NCBI GenBank assembly: GCA_031772625.1
Contig: CM062804.1
Span: forward strand, 276,489,174 to 276,553,173
DNA length: 64,000 nucleotides
Source of the DNA: Pinus tabuliformis
Lineage: Eukaryota; Streptophyta; Pinopsida; Pinales; Pinaceae
Reading direction: 5' to 3'
The notes beneath the pieces are model-generated. The model made no database searches. It was not told where the DNA came from and saw only the letters and a list, made by a program, of their open reading frames with translations. Both the position numbers and the translations under genes were made by a program. How positions within the stretch are numbered: the stretch's first letter is position 1; each line of letters opens with the position of its first letter. Of the stretch, positions 37,540 to 49,293 are shown piece by piece.

Positions 37540-38600
37540 TCTTGGTGCAATACTAGGGCTCACCAATCACTATCAATGAATTCATTCAACCCATTATCTT
37601 CCAGCACTGCCTCCATGTGGTCCTTCCAAGAAACATAATTTGAGCTTCCCTCATAGACACACTCGAGCCTTAGTCCATAGAAATCTATCCTTCTAGTTTT
37701 GATTAATTGATCCTGAAAATCCAATCCTCCTACAATAACAACTTTGAAAGATCTGCGCTACAGTCAATCCAACTCTGATGCCATGTAGAAATTAATGTGT
37801 AGATCTAAAAGTGTTGATGAAATTTACTAAATCACAAGATTTGAAGCTACTCTACTGATGTGTGGAAGTTTATTCACCATATAGAACAAAAATCATAGAC
37901 ATGCAAAAGGAAACATCACACATCCACAAAGATTTATCTAGGGGAAATAAATTGCTCAAAACCCCTTCATATATGTATTACATTAATTAGAGAATAGAGA
38001 TTAAATACATATGCTTGCTGAACCTTGAGCACACCCTACAAGTGCGTAGTCTATCCCTCTTCCTGATTGTCCGACTCTGGCCACTTAGCCAATTTTCAAG
38101 CCCTACAAGCTCCTATTTCTTTTCAATTTTTCTCTAGGATATTGGCCCCTATTATTAAGGAATTTCCCACTATTGAATTACGGAATTCCTCTAGGTCCTT
38201 CCTTTGACTGCATGCACCACCTGTACACATTGGAATATGCTACAACTGATAGTACACTAACTTGGAATCTTCATCTCAAATAGGTAACTCGAATTCTCTA
38301 CATGAAAAAAATAGTTTGGGTTGATTGATCAGTTAGTTGGTTGATCATTGAGTGTGGTTGAGGTTCCACTTCCACAGCTTGAACTCCACTAGTTCATCTG
38401 GCAGTTAGAACTAGTTTAACTAATAATAACTCAAATTAACTGAAACGTGTTGCTACAAATTAGCAATCAACAATATTAAACTGAACTGAAGCTTCCCCAA
38501 ATTGAATTAACTGTGTTAATTGAGTTACAAGTGCCATGTCACCTTAGTTAACTACCTCCAATATTTATGTTGACGTAGAAATTCTAGTTTTCTCTAGTTT
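37540..38600 (-). mobile_element. decayed Ty1/copia 5' end (LTR junction, primer site, gag start)
   Basis: In minus sense the LTR ends TTTCTACA at 37784. It is followed at once by TGGCATCAGAGTTGGATT (37766-37783), close to the initiator-Met tRNA primer site TGGTATCAGAGC used by most plant copia elements. About 80 bases further a gag-like segment reads ECVYEGSSNYVSWKDHMEAV, then EDNGLNEFIDSD, the typical start of copia gag. The far LTR edge and the 3' part were not found, so the right limit is approximate. Strongly decayed fossil. Confidence 0.6.
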
Positions 38601-39505
38601 GACCGAGAAAAATTCAAACTGATATTTTCTTACTGCATTTTCAACACTTTTCTCTGTATTTCTTCCTCATTCCCTCTTCAACTCTCCTTCCTTCTTCTAG
38701 CTAGGATCTTAATATAATGATTTCTTCTTTGAAGACACATTCCTTCTCATAAAAAAATTGAAAACGCTTTTCCAGGTCTCTATATTTTGTTAATAGATAT
38801 TCTATTTCTACCAATGATGCTCTAATTTGGGCTTGATCTTCAATCAATTTCTCCTTTTCTTTGTCAATTCTCTACATTTCTATTCCATGTAGTGCATGCA
38901 ACCAATGTCAGATATTTCTTGTAGTATTTTGATCGATTATTTTCTCAGCACCTCGATTGTGAAGATTATCACACAATACACATATGGCCTATGGATCTGA
39001 TAATTGATTTTGGTTTCAATGGCGTTTATCATCATATCCATTTATCACCATTTTCCAAACATGATATCCTCGAGAAGATATTTCTGACTTCACCTTTTCT
39101 CTACATGCTAAAAATTTTACCATTGAGCCCTGGAACATCCTGATAACGCATGATTTTCCCAAGTCTGCCTTACAAGGATTAATCAACCACAAAGGAACTT
39201 GATGTGATACCACTTGTTATAAATGTAGATCACTACTAAGTGTGGGGGTGAATCAGTAGTGATAATCCTTATATAATTTTAACTATTTTTTTCTGGTTTA
39301 CTGAATAACAACACACATCAATAACATCAATAGTTCTAAATATAAAAGAAACACAAACTCAACACATAAAACCCATGATAAACATCAATACGAGCGTGCA
39401 CAAAGAGACCCAAGTATTTATGGTGGAAATTGTCAAGGGGAGAAAACCAACCTGCTATTGTTGCACTGCTTTGAATATTTTATTATTGAAATAAATATTT
39501 TATCT

Positions 39506-39679
39506 TTTAGTTGGCCTCCAACAACAAGGAGCCACCACCCCTATAATAATTTAGCTGGCCACCATCAACAAGAAGCCATCACCCCTTTCACAATTTAGTT
39601 GGCCACCATCAACAAAGAGCCACTACCCCTATAACAATTTAGTTGGCCACCACCAAGAATGAGCCACTAGCCTTGTAAC
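39506..39679. repeat. 44-bp minisatellite, four units
   Basis: Units start at 39506, 39550, 39594 and 39638 with TTTAGTTGGCC or TTTAGCTGGCC. Each carries AACAA and GAGCCAC or near variants at fixed places. Period is exactly 44 bp and the units differ by about 10-20%. It lies inside the presumed LTR of the copia relic that starts at 39217. Confidence 0.9.
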
Positions 39680-40187
39680 TCTCTTAGGCCACTTTTCAAT
39701 ATATTTCAAACTAGAACCCAATCATCAAAGAAACTCTCTTTGTAGCACAACCTCAACAAATTAGTAGCAACAAATCTCCATAGCAAGTCCTCTCCCTCGA
39801 TCACACAATCCACTGCAACTTCTCCTCAACTACGGTCACTAATACTTGTATACAATACTTCCTAGCACCTGCACAACAAGCTCTGATTTTCTTTAGATAT
39901 TCAATATGCTCCTACAACCATACTACATCTCTCCCAATTCCCTCTCAACGGGCCTCCCTCTTAATGGATCCAACCACAACTCCTCAAGGTATTCTGATAT
40001 ATATAATTTTTTCTTCTCAAAGTTTCAACTTTAGGCACCTTCAAGATGAATAGAAAACCTTCTCGGACAATTAGATCATTTACCATGAGCAAATACCATA
40101 GTAGACACCCAAAGAATTAACCATAAAGCACATGAAATCTAGGAAAAGCCACCCACAGGGACTAACACAGGTCCTACCTTCGGGAAG

Positions 40188-40234
40188 TGCATTATAACGC
40201 ATTCTAGTACACTAATTATATGTGTTATAATGCA
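40188..40234. repeat. 11-bp inverted repeat
   Basis: TGCATTATAAC at 40188-40198 is the exact reverse complement of 40224-40234, with a 25-base loop. It could be a terminal structure of the LTR relic or a chance foldback. No function is assigned. Confidence 0.6.
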
Positions 40235-40449
40235 TGGATTCTTCAGGTAACTTTTGTTACCTTGATTTAACTTCATTTTTGAAGCCTTCTCTAATCAATT
40301 TGCCACTCAGCTTTAGGGGATGGACATGCAACTTTGAGACATTGTTCCAAACATAGGAGACCATACATTAGACTTGTACAATCATAGAAATGATTGTTAC
40401 AAAGATGAACACCACTAAGCATTGGTTGACATCAATGACAACACCACAA

Positions 40450-41250
40450 CGCGAACAAAATATTTAGCGTCAAGTTAGTGTGTTATGCTTAACTAGACTA
40501 ATATCTAAAAATAGAGTATATTTTCAATTGAATAGTCATATAGTCCAATATGAATTAACTTTACGGAGTAATGATGAACCAGGGGATAAGGATTGAGATA
40601 AACAATTTTACATCAATAAATTTGAATGCTTAATTAGTTATGGAAAATAAAATCTCTCTATAGAAAATCATTATTAAATCCACTTGTTACCTTATAAAAC
40701 AACCTCTTATCTTATATAAAAGCTAAAACATTTTTTTCTTGTATCATCAATAACATGTAAAATTTAAAAATACTAGTACCTCACCATTAAATAAGTGAAA
40801 AGAAAATAAATAGTGATCATATATATATATATATAATTAATATTTTTAAAATAGTATAAACCATTAAATATTAAATATTAAAAAAAATCTATTAATGAAA
40901 TAAGATCTCTATATATAATATTAATATTAAAATATTTTAATCAACATAATTTTTTTAATTATTAATATTTTCTTAATATTATATTTCACCTTATTTTAAA
41001 AAGAACAAATCCACATCTTTCTCTATATATGATTAAACTCAAAACCTTTTAATAGACATATTTATAACCTACGTTAAACTTATTTTTTTATTGTTATTCA
41101 TATTAATATATTTTAATATTACCCGTTAATTAATTTTTTAAATATTATATATTACTTTTATATTAAAACGAAATTTCGAAATTTTTTAATTTAAATTACT
41201 TAATTTTTTTGATAATTTTAATATAAAATTATAAAATTTAATATAAACAC
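40450..41250. other. strongly AT-rich spacer
   Basis: No gene. Very AT-rich, with an (AT)n run at about 40819-40836 and many ATTAATATT-like words between 40840 and 41240. It lies upstream of the WOX gene. Confidence 0.7.
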
Positions 41251-41259
41251 TAAAATATT

Positions 41260-41425
41260 TAAATGCATTGAAACATAAATGCAGTATTAAATGCAAAGGG
41301 AATTGCTAGGGAATAGCAATTGTCCTGCTACTAACATGCTAAAATCAACTTTGAAGAAAATATAAATACAATACAACTGCTATTCCTCTAACATGTCAAA
41401 CTGCATTTATGTTTCAATGCATTTA
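41260..41425. repeat. foldback element upstream of WOX gene
   Basis: A perfect 26-bp inverted repeat (arms 41260-41285 and 41400-41425, core CATTGAAACATAAATGCAG) encloses 114 bp. That interior holds a smaller perfect hairpin (AATTGCTA and TAGCAATT, near 41302-41322). After the right arm GCATTTATGTTTCAAT is repeated directly, followed by a tandem pair of AGGGTTGGAAAT-type words. The size suits a small MITE-like foldback about 335 bp before the WOX start codon. No matching second copy was seen in the window. Confidence 0.7.
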
Positions 41426-41759
41426 TGTTTCAATAGGGTTGGAAATAGGGTTGGAAATAGGAAATGCCGTCTTCCATCGCCCTCTCCCATGCGTGTAAAT
41501 ACTATTTAGAGAAAGTCAACGTCATCCTTTTTCCCAATTGACATCACGCCATCTTTTTCCTTCGCGCTCGAGAGTTATCTATGACACTTGAAATTTGTTG
41601 TATTTTTGCGTTTGGTATTCGTTTTCTCTGAAGTAGGTGTTCTTGGTTGCCCAGTTAAACTTCGAGGAATTGCGCCATAGCTGACCGCGGCCTTCGCCAC
41701 AGACAGAAAGAATAACAGCCTAAATTTCACCGCAGGAAGGCAAATCTGTATTACCTGCC

Positions 41760-42707
41760 ATGCCACGCCACGCCACCTCTCCAGAATCAGTAGGTTCCAT
41801 GGAAAGGAAGGAATTAGAGATTACATGGTCCCGTTGGACGCCCACGAAAAGACAGAAAGAGATTTTGGAAGACCTCTTCAGACAAGGCCATCGTAACCCT
41901 AGTCGCTCTCGAATAAATGAGATTACCACTCTGCTCAAACAACACGGCAAAGTAGAAGCAAAAAATGTGTTTTATTGGTTTCAGAATACTCAAGCACGCA
42001 GCAAGAGTAAACAGAAAATGAAGACCCGTCAGATGCAGCGATCTCGATTTGAATCAACGCGTCAGGTTCTGAATGAAGCAGCTACTGTGAAAAGCTTGGA
42101 GGGCCAAATCTCTTATCCTCCAACTAAGGGTAAACTATAGTTACTTTGTTTTCTTAACAGTCTTAAGCGTTTCCATTTTTAGTTGCCTACTTATCCTGTA
42201 GCCATGTCTGTCTATGTTCAGCTGATGGCAAGATCGTGGATTATACAAAGGATATGGCCCAGTTTTCACCTCAGGTAGCAAAAATCTAGTGGGCAGCTTG
42301 TTATTCTCTTCCCTTTTTAACTGTTAAATCTAGGTTTCACGTATTTGTTTCGCTCTCTGATTCATTATCCACGTATTTTAGATTATTGTCCAGGAAACCA
42401 CAAATTCGCCAGTATCAGCCTTCGGTACGTCAACACAAAGGCTCATACCTATGATTTGTCATCGAAACAACATTTGCAATCTGTTGGGGTCGAAACTTTC
42501 TCAGAACCCGATCATTTCACATACAATGTGTGGAACAAAGAAGCCCATAGAAAAGATGGATGGCTGCATAATTTTACAGACCCTCGCAGAAGTAACGTCA
42601 TGACGCATTGTGCAGCTGCCCAGGAACATGAGAAAAGAGAGGAATTGCTGGAGCTGTTTCCTTTGCACCCGGATGGTAACCTCAGGTCAAGTGCAACAGT
42701 AGTTTGA
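41760..42707 (+). CDS. WOX: WUSCHEL-related homeobox (WOX) gene, two or three exons
   Basis: Exon 1 (41760-42129) encodes a WOX homeodomain at residues about 24-86: RWTPTKRQKEILEDLFRQG, then INEITTLLKQHGKVEAKN, then NVFYWFQN in helix 3 (residues 69-76). The extra residues in the loop and turn and the block KNVFYWFQN are WOX hallmarks. A GT-AG intron 42130-42393 joins in frame (phase 1) to an exon ending at 42707. This exon carries LLELFPLHPDG (42645-42677), the WUS-box of the WUS clade. That model gives 227 residues; an optional 42-bp phase-compatible exon at 42233-42274 gives 241. The start at 41760 is the first ATG; the ATG at 41799 is an alternative. WOX proteins are nuclear transcription factors for stem-cell and embryo patterning. 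Odd point: after WFQN this protein has TQARS where most WOX have HKAR, changing a DNA-backbone contact position. The frame is otherwise open, so it may be active. Confidence 0.85.
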
Positions 42708-43490
42708 ACGGTGAACAACAAACCAACAACCTGAGGTTGGGTGGTGGTGCATTCTTGTCATTAAAGTTTGTGCCTTAGATAAAAACGAATTGCATGCTCA
42801 TTTCCATTAACATAAATCCCGTCCAATCCGTTAACAAATTTTGTCATTTGAAGTATACGTTGAAGTCAGGTTTATCATACAATCTAAATACCTCAAACAA
42901 TAGGAGGGTTTTAGTTGAATAAATAAATGTCTCTTCCCTTTTTATGATAAATATCTTCATTCTCTCAATTCATAACCATTTTTGAGTTTACTAATATGGG
43001 GAAATAAAAATATTTTCGAGGTTCGCAGTGTTGTAAAGTAAAATGTCTTGGTAAGATTAGAGGGTTACATTGTTAGTCCAAGTTCATCCTTAATCTGGAT
43101 AGCATGAATACAAAATTTGCCTAAACCTAATTTCATAAAAATAAAAATGTTTGATTTTCACTGTGGAACTTGAATAATTTGCCCAAACCTAATTTCATAA
43201 AAAGGTTTGATTTTTACTGTGCAACTTGAATTGACGAGAGGAAGTGTGCATTTGCTAAATGAAGCATACCACATTACCCTAGAGGATGCAGAAGCAATTT
43301 TACTTGCAAATGGAGAAAACTTACAACATAGTTTTCTCTCAAACTCATCTCTACAAACTTTTTAATAGCATGAAATTTTTTGTAAACCGTCAATATTTAT
43401 AATCACAACAACCAATAGACTTAGGTTTTGTAATTTTTTTCTATTTTTACATTATAGTTGTTCTCTTTTTGAAAATGGTGAGGATAGTCA
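42708..43490. other. 3' flank of WOX gene with a short tandem pair
   Basis: No further gene. 43114-43232 is a tandem pair of about 60 bp (both units carry AAACCTAATTTCATAAAAA and end in AACTTGAAT). The part just after 42707 is presumably 3' UTR, but no convincing polyadenylation signal can be chosen. Confidence 0.6.
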
Positions 43491-45080
43491 TTGTCAACCT
43501 TTTTCATCTCCATTTGACATTTGTCCTTCTGCCCTTCTCACATGTATAAACTTTAGCTTAAGGAGAGGAATTACACATCTTATTGTAAAATGAACCATTT
43601 TACTAATAATTTTTTCTCTATATAAAAAGAATGTTATAAATAATAATGAAGAACTTATTATAATTAGAATAATCCAAAATCCCTAGGAAATTGGTGGGTG
43701 TGGGAGCTAGTTGGAATTTATTTATTTTTAAGATTATGGCTAAATTAGGTATTAAATTGATATATGAGATTTTTTAATTTAAAGTTTATAAAGGTATATA
43801 TATTTTAATCTTTTCTGAATTTGAACCTATAACATTTTACCAAAGAAATACATACTCCTTTGTATATATACTTTGTTAATATGCAATTCATATTTATAAT
43901 TTCTGCATTCTACATACAAAACAAATATATGTAAAATAAACAATTCAATAGTCATATTATATATTTAGTAGGTACTGTTGATTGGCAAATTGCGCCTCAT
44001 GGGATGATTTGCCCTTGAAATATAGGTTAAAAAATTACAAAACACTGCCCATCATGGGGTGATTTTCCCTTGAAATACAGGTTAAAAAATTACAAAACCC
44101 TCAAAAATCTCCCTTGAAAAAATTCAAATTTGAAGCGCTAGTCTTTTTTGAAATTCCAACCCTAGTAGGTTGTCCTTCGGGCTCTGTATTGTCTACCTTT
44201 TTCTTTTCCATTTGACATTTGCCCTCCATGTTTTGACATGGGTCAATTTTAACTAAAGAAAAAAAAAGAATTACACATCTTATTGTAATATGGACCATTT
44301 TTTCGAATAAAATTTTCTTATATATGAATCAGTGTTATAAATAATAATTAGGAACTTAGCATGGAGAAACTTATTAGAATTGGAATAATCTCAAATCCAT
44401 GTGAAATTGGAGGGTGGGAAACCACACTAATCTAATTTTTTAAATTTATTAAAAGTAATGGACCATTTTGTTAATTCAATTAAATTTAAGTTTGTTATTT
44501 ATTTATTTTTAATGTTTTTGTAAAAGAATAATAATAATAATAATGATAATTTAATTTTAAGATTATGGATAAATTAGATATTAAACTGATATATGATATT
44601 TTTTTCATTTAAACTTTATAAAGGTTTATATATTTTAATCCTCTTTGAATTTAAACTTATAACAATTTACCAAAGAAATACATACTCTTAATCATATATA
44701 TATATATATATATTAAATTTCTCTCAACAATTCAATAACATGAAAATTTTCCAAACTATAAATGCATATCATATACTTAGTAGGTACTCCTCACTGTCTA
44801 CATTTTTCATCTCCATTTGACATTTGTCCTTTCGCTATTTTGACATCGGTCGACTTTAACTTAAGAAAAAAAGGGAATTACACATCTTATTGTAAAATGG
44901 ACCATTTTGTAAATAAAATTTTCTTCTACATAAATGAATGTTATAAATAATAATGAGGAACTTATCATGGAGGAACTTATTAGAATTGGAATAATCTCGA
45001 ATCCCTAAGAAATTGGTCACATGCACGAATCTAATTTTTTAAATTTATTAAAAGTAATGGACCATTTTGCTAATTGAATT
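43491..45080. repeat. local triplication of a 0.6-0.7 kb AT-rich unit
   Basis: Units start near 43496, 44191 and 44798 with a CTTTTTCATCTCCATTTGAC-type word. They then share GAATTACACATCTTATTGTAA, a stretch ending AATGTTATAAATAATAAT, and GAACTTATTA. The first two units continue with a shared AGATTATGG...AAATTAGATATTAAA part and ACCAAAGAAATACATACTC, followed by a TA-rich end; a (TA)n run is at about 44697-44712. Inside, 43998-44100 is a smaller tandem pair of about 55 bp (CTTGAAATA, then GGTTAAAAAATTACAAAAC). No coding capacity. Confidence 0.8.
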
Positions 45081-45469
45081 AATTTTCAATATGTAATTTA
45101 AGTCTATTGTTCACATTGTTGCAAAAAACCAGAACCTCCATGAAGACATATAAAACACACCCTCCCCAAAAGGACTAAGTTGTTTCTCTATCATCATCAC
45201 AGTATCAAAAAAACCATAAGAGAAATAACATTGGAGAAAACAACCATCTTGTAAATAAGTTTTACATCAATGTTTGTTGAAATAGATCGAGTATCCATAC
45301 AAAAATGAAAAAAGTATATTGTAAGCATAATTAGAGAAACAAAAACATAAAAGTAAAGCTTTGATGGTACTCCAAGGTTAGTATAGAAGATAAAAGATAT
45401 CATCTCATCTGATATAGGGTGGTTGATCGACACATGAATCAAACCATCCTCATATGCTGATACTCTCCA

Positions 45470-46359
45470 AGTGCCTAGATCCTATTGTAGACCTTCCTTA
45501 GAAAGGAAATATATTATGGTGTCCAGCTCCCTGTAGGTGTGAAAAACAACTATGTAATGAAAAATCATTTTAATTTGTAAAATTTCTTGAATAATTGGGA
45601 ACAGAATGTCGCTTTGACATCTTTGGCTCTTTGGCTCTCATTAATCCAATTAATAACATTTAACGAATCTTCAAAGATTTGCACATAATAAATCCATAAA
45701 TCCATGATCCAGTACAACAATAGTTTCAGTGTTTGGAGCTCTGCAAAGTTGTTTGTTCCTTCCCCAAGGCCTATTGAGGATTTCCAGTACCTGTGTTCTT
45801 TATGATAAATGACTAGTCTTGCCCCACATCTATTTTGAGCATTTGATGCTCCGTCAAAGTAAGCCTAGGTTATAAGAGGGTTTATCTATTCTTCCTTTAT
45901 GATTCAGGAGATTTGTGGGGAAGTAGTCAATGGGAGGAGAGAAAAAAATGATGTGTATTTGACTGTAATGAGGTATGGTGCCAAAGGGACATCCATAAAT
46001 ATCCATTTATTTCTAGCCAACCAAATGCCCCAGGAGATGATGGGTGGAATATTTTTTGGATTTTCCTCTTGATTTTCTTGCCACCAGCATTTCCAAGCCT
46101 CCATGAGAGACTACCCTCTCCAACCCCACCTGATTCCCATGAGATTCAATGCAAGCTCCAAAACTTCTGAAGTGAAAGGATAGACTAGGAAAACATGGTT
46201 TTTAGTTTCTTCTAAATTTTTGCAAAGTGTACACCATCTAGGTCCATTCTTGTTCCTTTTATGTAGATTAGCCCACGTAGGAACTTTACTCCTAAGGAGA
46301 CACCAAAAGAGAGACCTTTCTTTTGTTGGGCACTTTAGCTCTGAGAGGGATCTCCACAA
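45470..46359 (-). pseudogene. LINE zinc-binding (zf-RVT) and RNase H domains, copy 3
   Basis: 46359-46111 reads MWRSLSELKCPTKERSLFWC and then WCTLCKNLEETKNHVFLVYP, the zf-RVT domain. Further on, at about 45870-45600, the minus strand reads AYFDGASN, then LGEGTNNFAELQTLKLLL and FEDSLNVINWINES. These are the D, E and D blocks of a type I RNase H. A C-terminal RNase H is known from some plant L1 lineages. Confidence 0.82.
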
Positions 46360-47016
46360 CCATTGCTGGCCTCCCTGTAATCTTCTCTCAATTTGGTAAT
46401 CGTAGCCATATTTTGGGGAGTATAGGCCATTTTGGGAATGTACACACTGAAGCTCGTCGAGATAGTATCTTAACCTGATATTTGATCAAATAATGTCTCT
46501 AATGAAGGACTTCCATATACCTCTCCAACACAGATGAATTTGAATGGCTTCAGTAGTTTTCCAACCTTGTTTCCAAAGAGAGGATTCTTTAGGGGTCGCA
46601 ATCTGGTTAAGGGAGGAACTCCTTGATCTCCCTTGGGAGAGAAAATTGTTCGTTGTATCCCACCTGTTATTCATACCCTATTCTTACATTTTCCCCATTC
46701 CTAGCCATCTAAGCCAACCCTTCTTAAATTATGCCTATTGATTCTAGAGTAACCTTCCATATTGATGATGCATTGGCTAGTTTTTTAGTTACTCTCCAAA
46801 TCCACTCCTTCATAGGTTCAGGGTCTATATATTTTCTTTACTACCACTCTCCAAACGTTTTCCTCTGTTATCGGCCTCCATACCGATTTTGCCGCTAGTG
46901 GGAATACGAGAATGGGGAGATCCTTAATACCCCATCCTATCCAAGCCTTTGATGGCTATTTTGTCCCAAGCAACCTATGGAAGGACACCCTCCTTTTTTG
47001 AATCGACCCACATAAA

Positions 47017-48211
47017 CTACCCACACAGTTTCCTGATCTGATCTAAAATTCCTTTTGGTACCCGTGTGAGGGCAATCCAGTAAACCAGAATGGCCATTAG
47101 AACTGATTTGATTAGTACCAACCTACCAGCCCTTGAAAGCCACTTATAGTTGTAGTGTTTAAACCTCTTTTCAACTTTTTCCAGCAGCGAGTGCCAGTCA
47201 TGTTTTGTATAGTCATCTGGCTTAAGGTGAAAGCCTAAGTATTTGAAGTTGTCAATCATAGGCATTTCTGGATAAGGGAGGCTTGTAGTGAGTCTCTTTA
47301 TCTCCACTACCGAGCAACCATCATAAACTATGCAATATTTCTTTTTGTTTATGCTCATTCCTGTAGCTTTTAATAAAAGATCAATTGTGATTTTAATTTT
47401 TTAGATGTCTTCTCTCACCCCATTACTGAACAAGAGGATATCATCTACAAAAAGGAGATGGGTAATGGAAAATTTTGTAGCTACTGTGATCCCTTTTATC
47501 TCCCTTTTGTGCTTTTCTACAATGATTAGCTGACTAAGACCTTCAGTTGCTAGTAAGAACAACAAGGATGACAGGGGGCATCCATGCCTTAGCCCTCTCC
47601 AGCTATGAAAAAGGGGGAAGCAACTCCGTTGATAAGTATGGAAAATCTTACATTTGTAATGCATCCCATGACCTAATTTATGAAACCAATGTTGAACCGT
47701 AGATCGATTACAAGTAGGTGAAGGTATATCCAAAGAATTTTTTCATAGGCCTTTGATAGATGTATCTTTACAATGAACTCTATTTCCTTGCTCCTTTTCA
47801 TACTATGCATGGATTCCTGAGAACCTCCGATGGCTTCAGGTATCTTTATTCCATCCAAGAATCTGAATTGTTCTCTTGAGATGTTCCTGGAGAGGATGGG
47901 TTTTAGGCATAGAAATATAATTTTGCTATGATTTTATAGATACAATTACAAAGATAAATAGGCACAAATTCCTCAAAATGCTTTGGATCATCAGTTTTAG
48001 GGATGAGGGTTATGAAATTTGAGTTGGATGGTTCATGTATTGATCCTATAACTCTCGATTCCTCCACCACGCTAGTTAATTCATCCCCCATAAGCTCAAA
48101 AAAGTGTTGGAAGAGTTCTACCATCCATCCATCAGGCCCTAGACTCTTATCCTTCTGCATTTTTTTGAGAATTCCTTCGACTTCTCCCTTTGTAGCAAAT
48201 GTCATTATCAT
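47017..48211 (-). pseudogene. LINE reverse transcriptase domain, copy 3
   Basis: The block MQKDKSLGPDGWMVELFQHF and ITLIPKTDDPKHFEEFVPI start the RVT_1 domain (48211-47903). GLRHGCPLSSLLFLLATEGL and the catalytic LLFVDDILLFSNG lie in 47733-47401. The thumb block EKRFKHYNYKWLSRAGRLVL lies in 47358-47017. Order and motifs are those of plant L1 elements. It needs at least three reading frames, so this copy is dead. Confidence 0.9.
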
Positions 48212-48718
48212 ATCATTTTCCTCTTATTCCACACATCTGGGAAACAATTGAGCCACTTCAATAGCCTCTGGTGGCTTCTTCTGGAGCTCTGAACATGCCT
48301 TTAAAGTGGTCCCTACCCAGGCCTACTCTATCATCAAATGATTTTTCTATTCCTCCCTTAGATCATTGCATTTCCAAGATAGTATTGCAATTCTTCCTAT
48401 ATTTCGCATAGTTTTGAAATAATTATGTGTTTTCATCACTAACTGAGAGCCATATTTCTATGCTTTTGAGTCTCTACTGCTCCTCCATTCCTCTCAATAT
48501 ATTACTTTTTGAAATTTCCAGTTGTTTGATTCTTTCATTTTTCACTTGTGTCACATAGCCATCCACCTCTGGACTTTCGAGGGTCTCAATTGTTTCCTTT
48601 ATATGTTAAAGTGTGGCTTCTTCCCTATTACTTTTCTCCTTTTTCCCTTTTCCCATGCTATTGTTTCCTGTTTCAACCGTTTGAGCTTTCCCATGAAAAT
48701 ATAGGCTGATGACAGGAC

Positions 48719-49293
48719 CTAATCATCAGTTACAAACCTCCATGTTTCATTAACTAAGGTATTATATGCAAGGTCTTTTAGCCATTTAGGATTGAATTTA
48801 AAAGGGGAGGCTGGATTTCTACAAGGACATTTCAGTTCGAGGATAGTAGGAAAATGATCACAATCACCACTAGGTCCAATGCATTGTCTGAATAAAGTTA
48901 AATTGTTGACCAAATCCTCCATCATCAGAAACCGGTCCAATCTCTTAGCAACCCGAGCCTCTCCGATTCACTGATTCCTCCAAGTGGGTTGGGATTTTAT
49001 AAAGTTTACATCAATGAGTTTCCCCATCATGAGTTTATTTTTAAAGTAGCCAACTAGAGTGTGTGCTTGAACATGAGGCCCCCAAGTCTTTGACATGCCT
49101 AGAGAGAAGTTCATATCCCCTCCCATCACCAAATTTGAGGCTTTCACGAAGGATTTAATAAATAAAGAGTTACAAGATGTGACACTATACTAACAAAAAC
49201 CATATACATTCAAGATATTTAGCTCTGATCCAAGTTCAAAAGAGTAAATCTCGACCCACAATATTTGATCCAATCCCCAGGAATTCAGGAGTT
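48719..49293 (-). pseudogene. LINE endonuclease domain, copy 3
   Basis: The GGDMN-type block lies near 49115. Downstream the frame 48940-48719 (MDRFLMMEDLVNNLTLFRQC, then GDCDHFPTILELKCP and NPKWLKDLAYNTLVNETW) matches the C-terminal endonuclease block S/C-DH-P. This enzyme nicks the target in L1 retrotransposition. Confidence 0.82.

Larger units (their letters stand above)
38640..40400 (-). mobile_element. second decayed Ty1/copia 5' end
   Basis: In minus sense an LTR end (TTATAACA, at 39217), two spacer bases and TGGTATCACATCAAG (about 39200-39214) mark an LTR/primer-site junction of the initiator-Met type. Left of it the minus strand reads like copia gag, ending in a Glu/Lys-rich coiled-coil stretch (EKEKLIEDQAQIRASLVEIE, about 38760-38870). 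The LTR extends right from 39217 and contains a 44-bp minisatellite. Its outer edge is not clear. Confidence 0.55.
45200..49293 (-). mobile_element. L1-type LINE ORF2 half, copy 3
   Basis: In minus sense: endonuclease (49270-48720), reverse transcriptase (48211-47017), zinc-binding RVT domain (46359-46111) and RNase H (about 45870-45470). This is a full plant L1 ORF2 layout, interrupted by many stops and frame changes. The 3' end lies somewhere around 45100-45400; no clear poly-A tail is seen. Its ORF1 should lie on the other side of gypsy copy 3, beyond the right edge. Tandem units 1 and 2 contain only its first 560 bp or so. Confidence 0.88.

Noticed and set aside
39506-39679. CRISPR-like regular repeat
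   Set aside because: The repeats are contiguous with no spacers, in a eukaryotic LTR relic. It is a minisatellite.
41760-42140. HD-ZIP or KNOX homeobox gene
   Set aside because: No leucine zipper follows, and there is no three-residue loop extension of the TALE class. KNVFYWFQN and the terminal WUS-box fit WOX.
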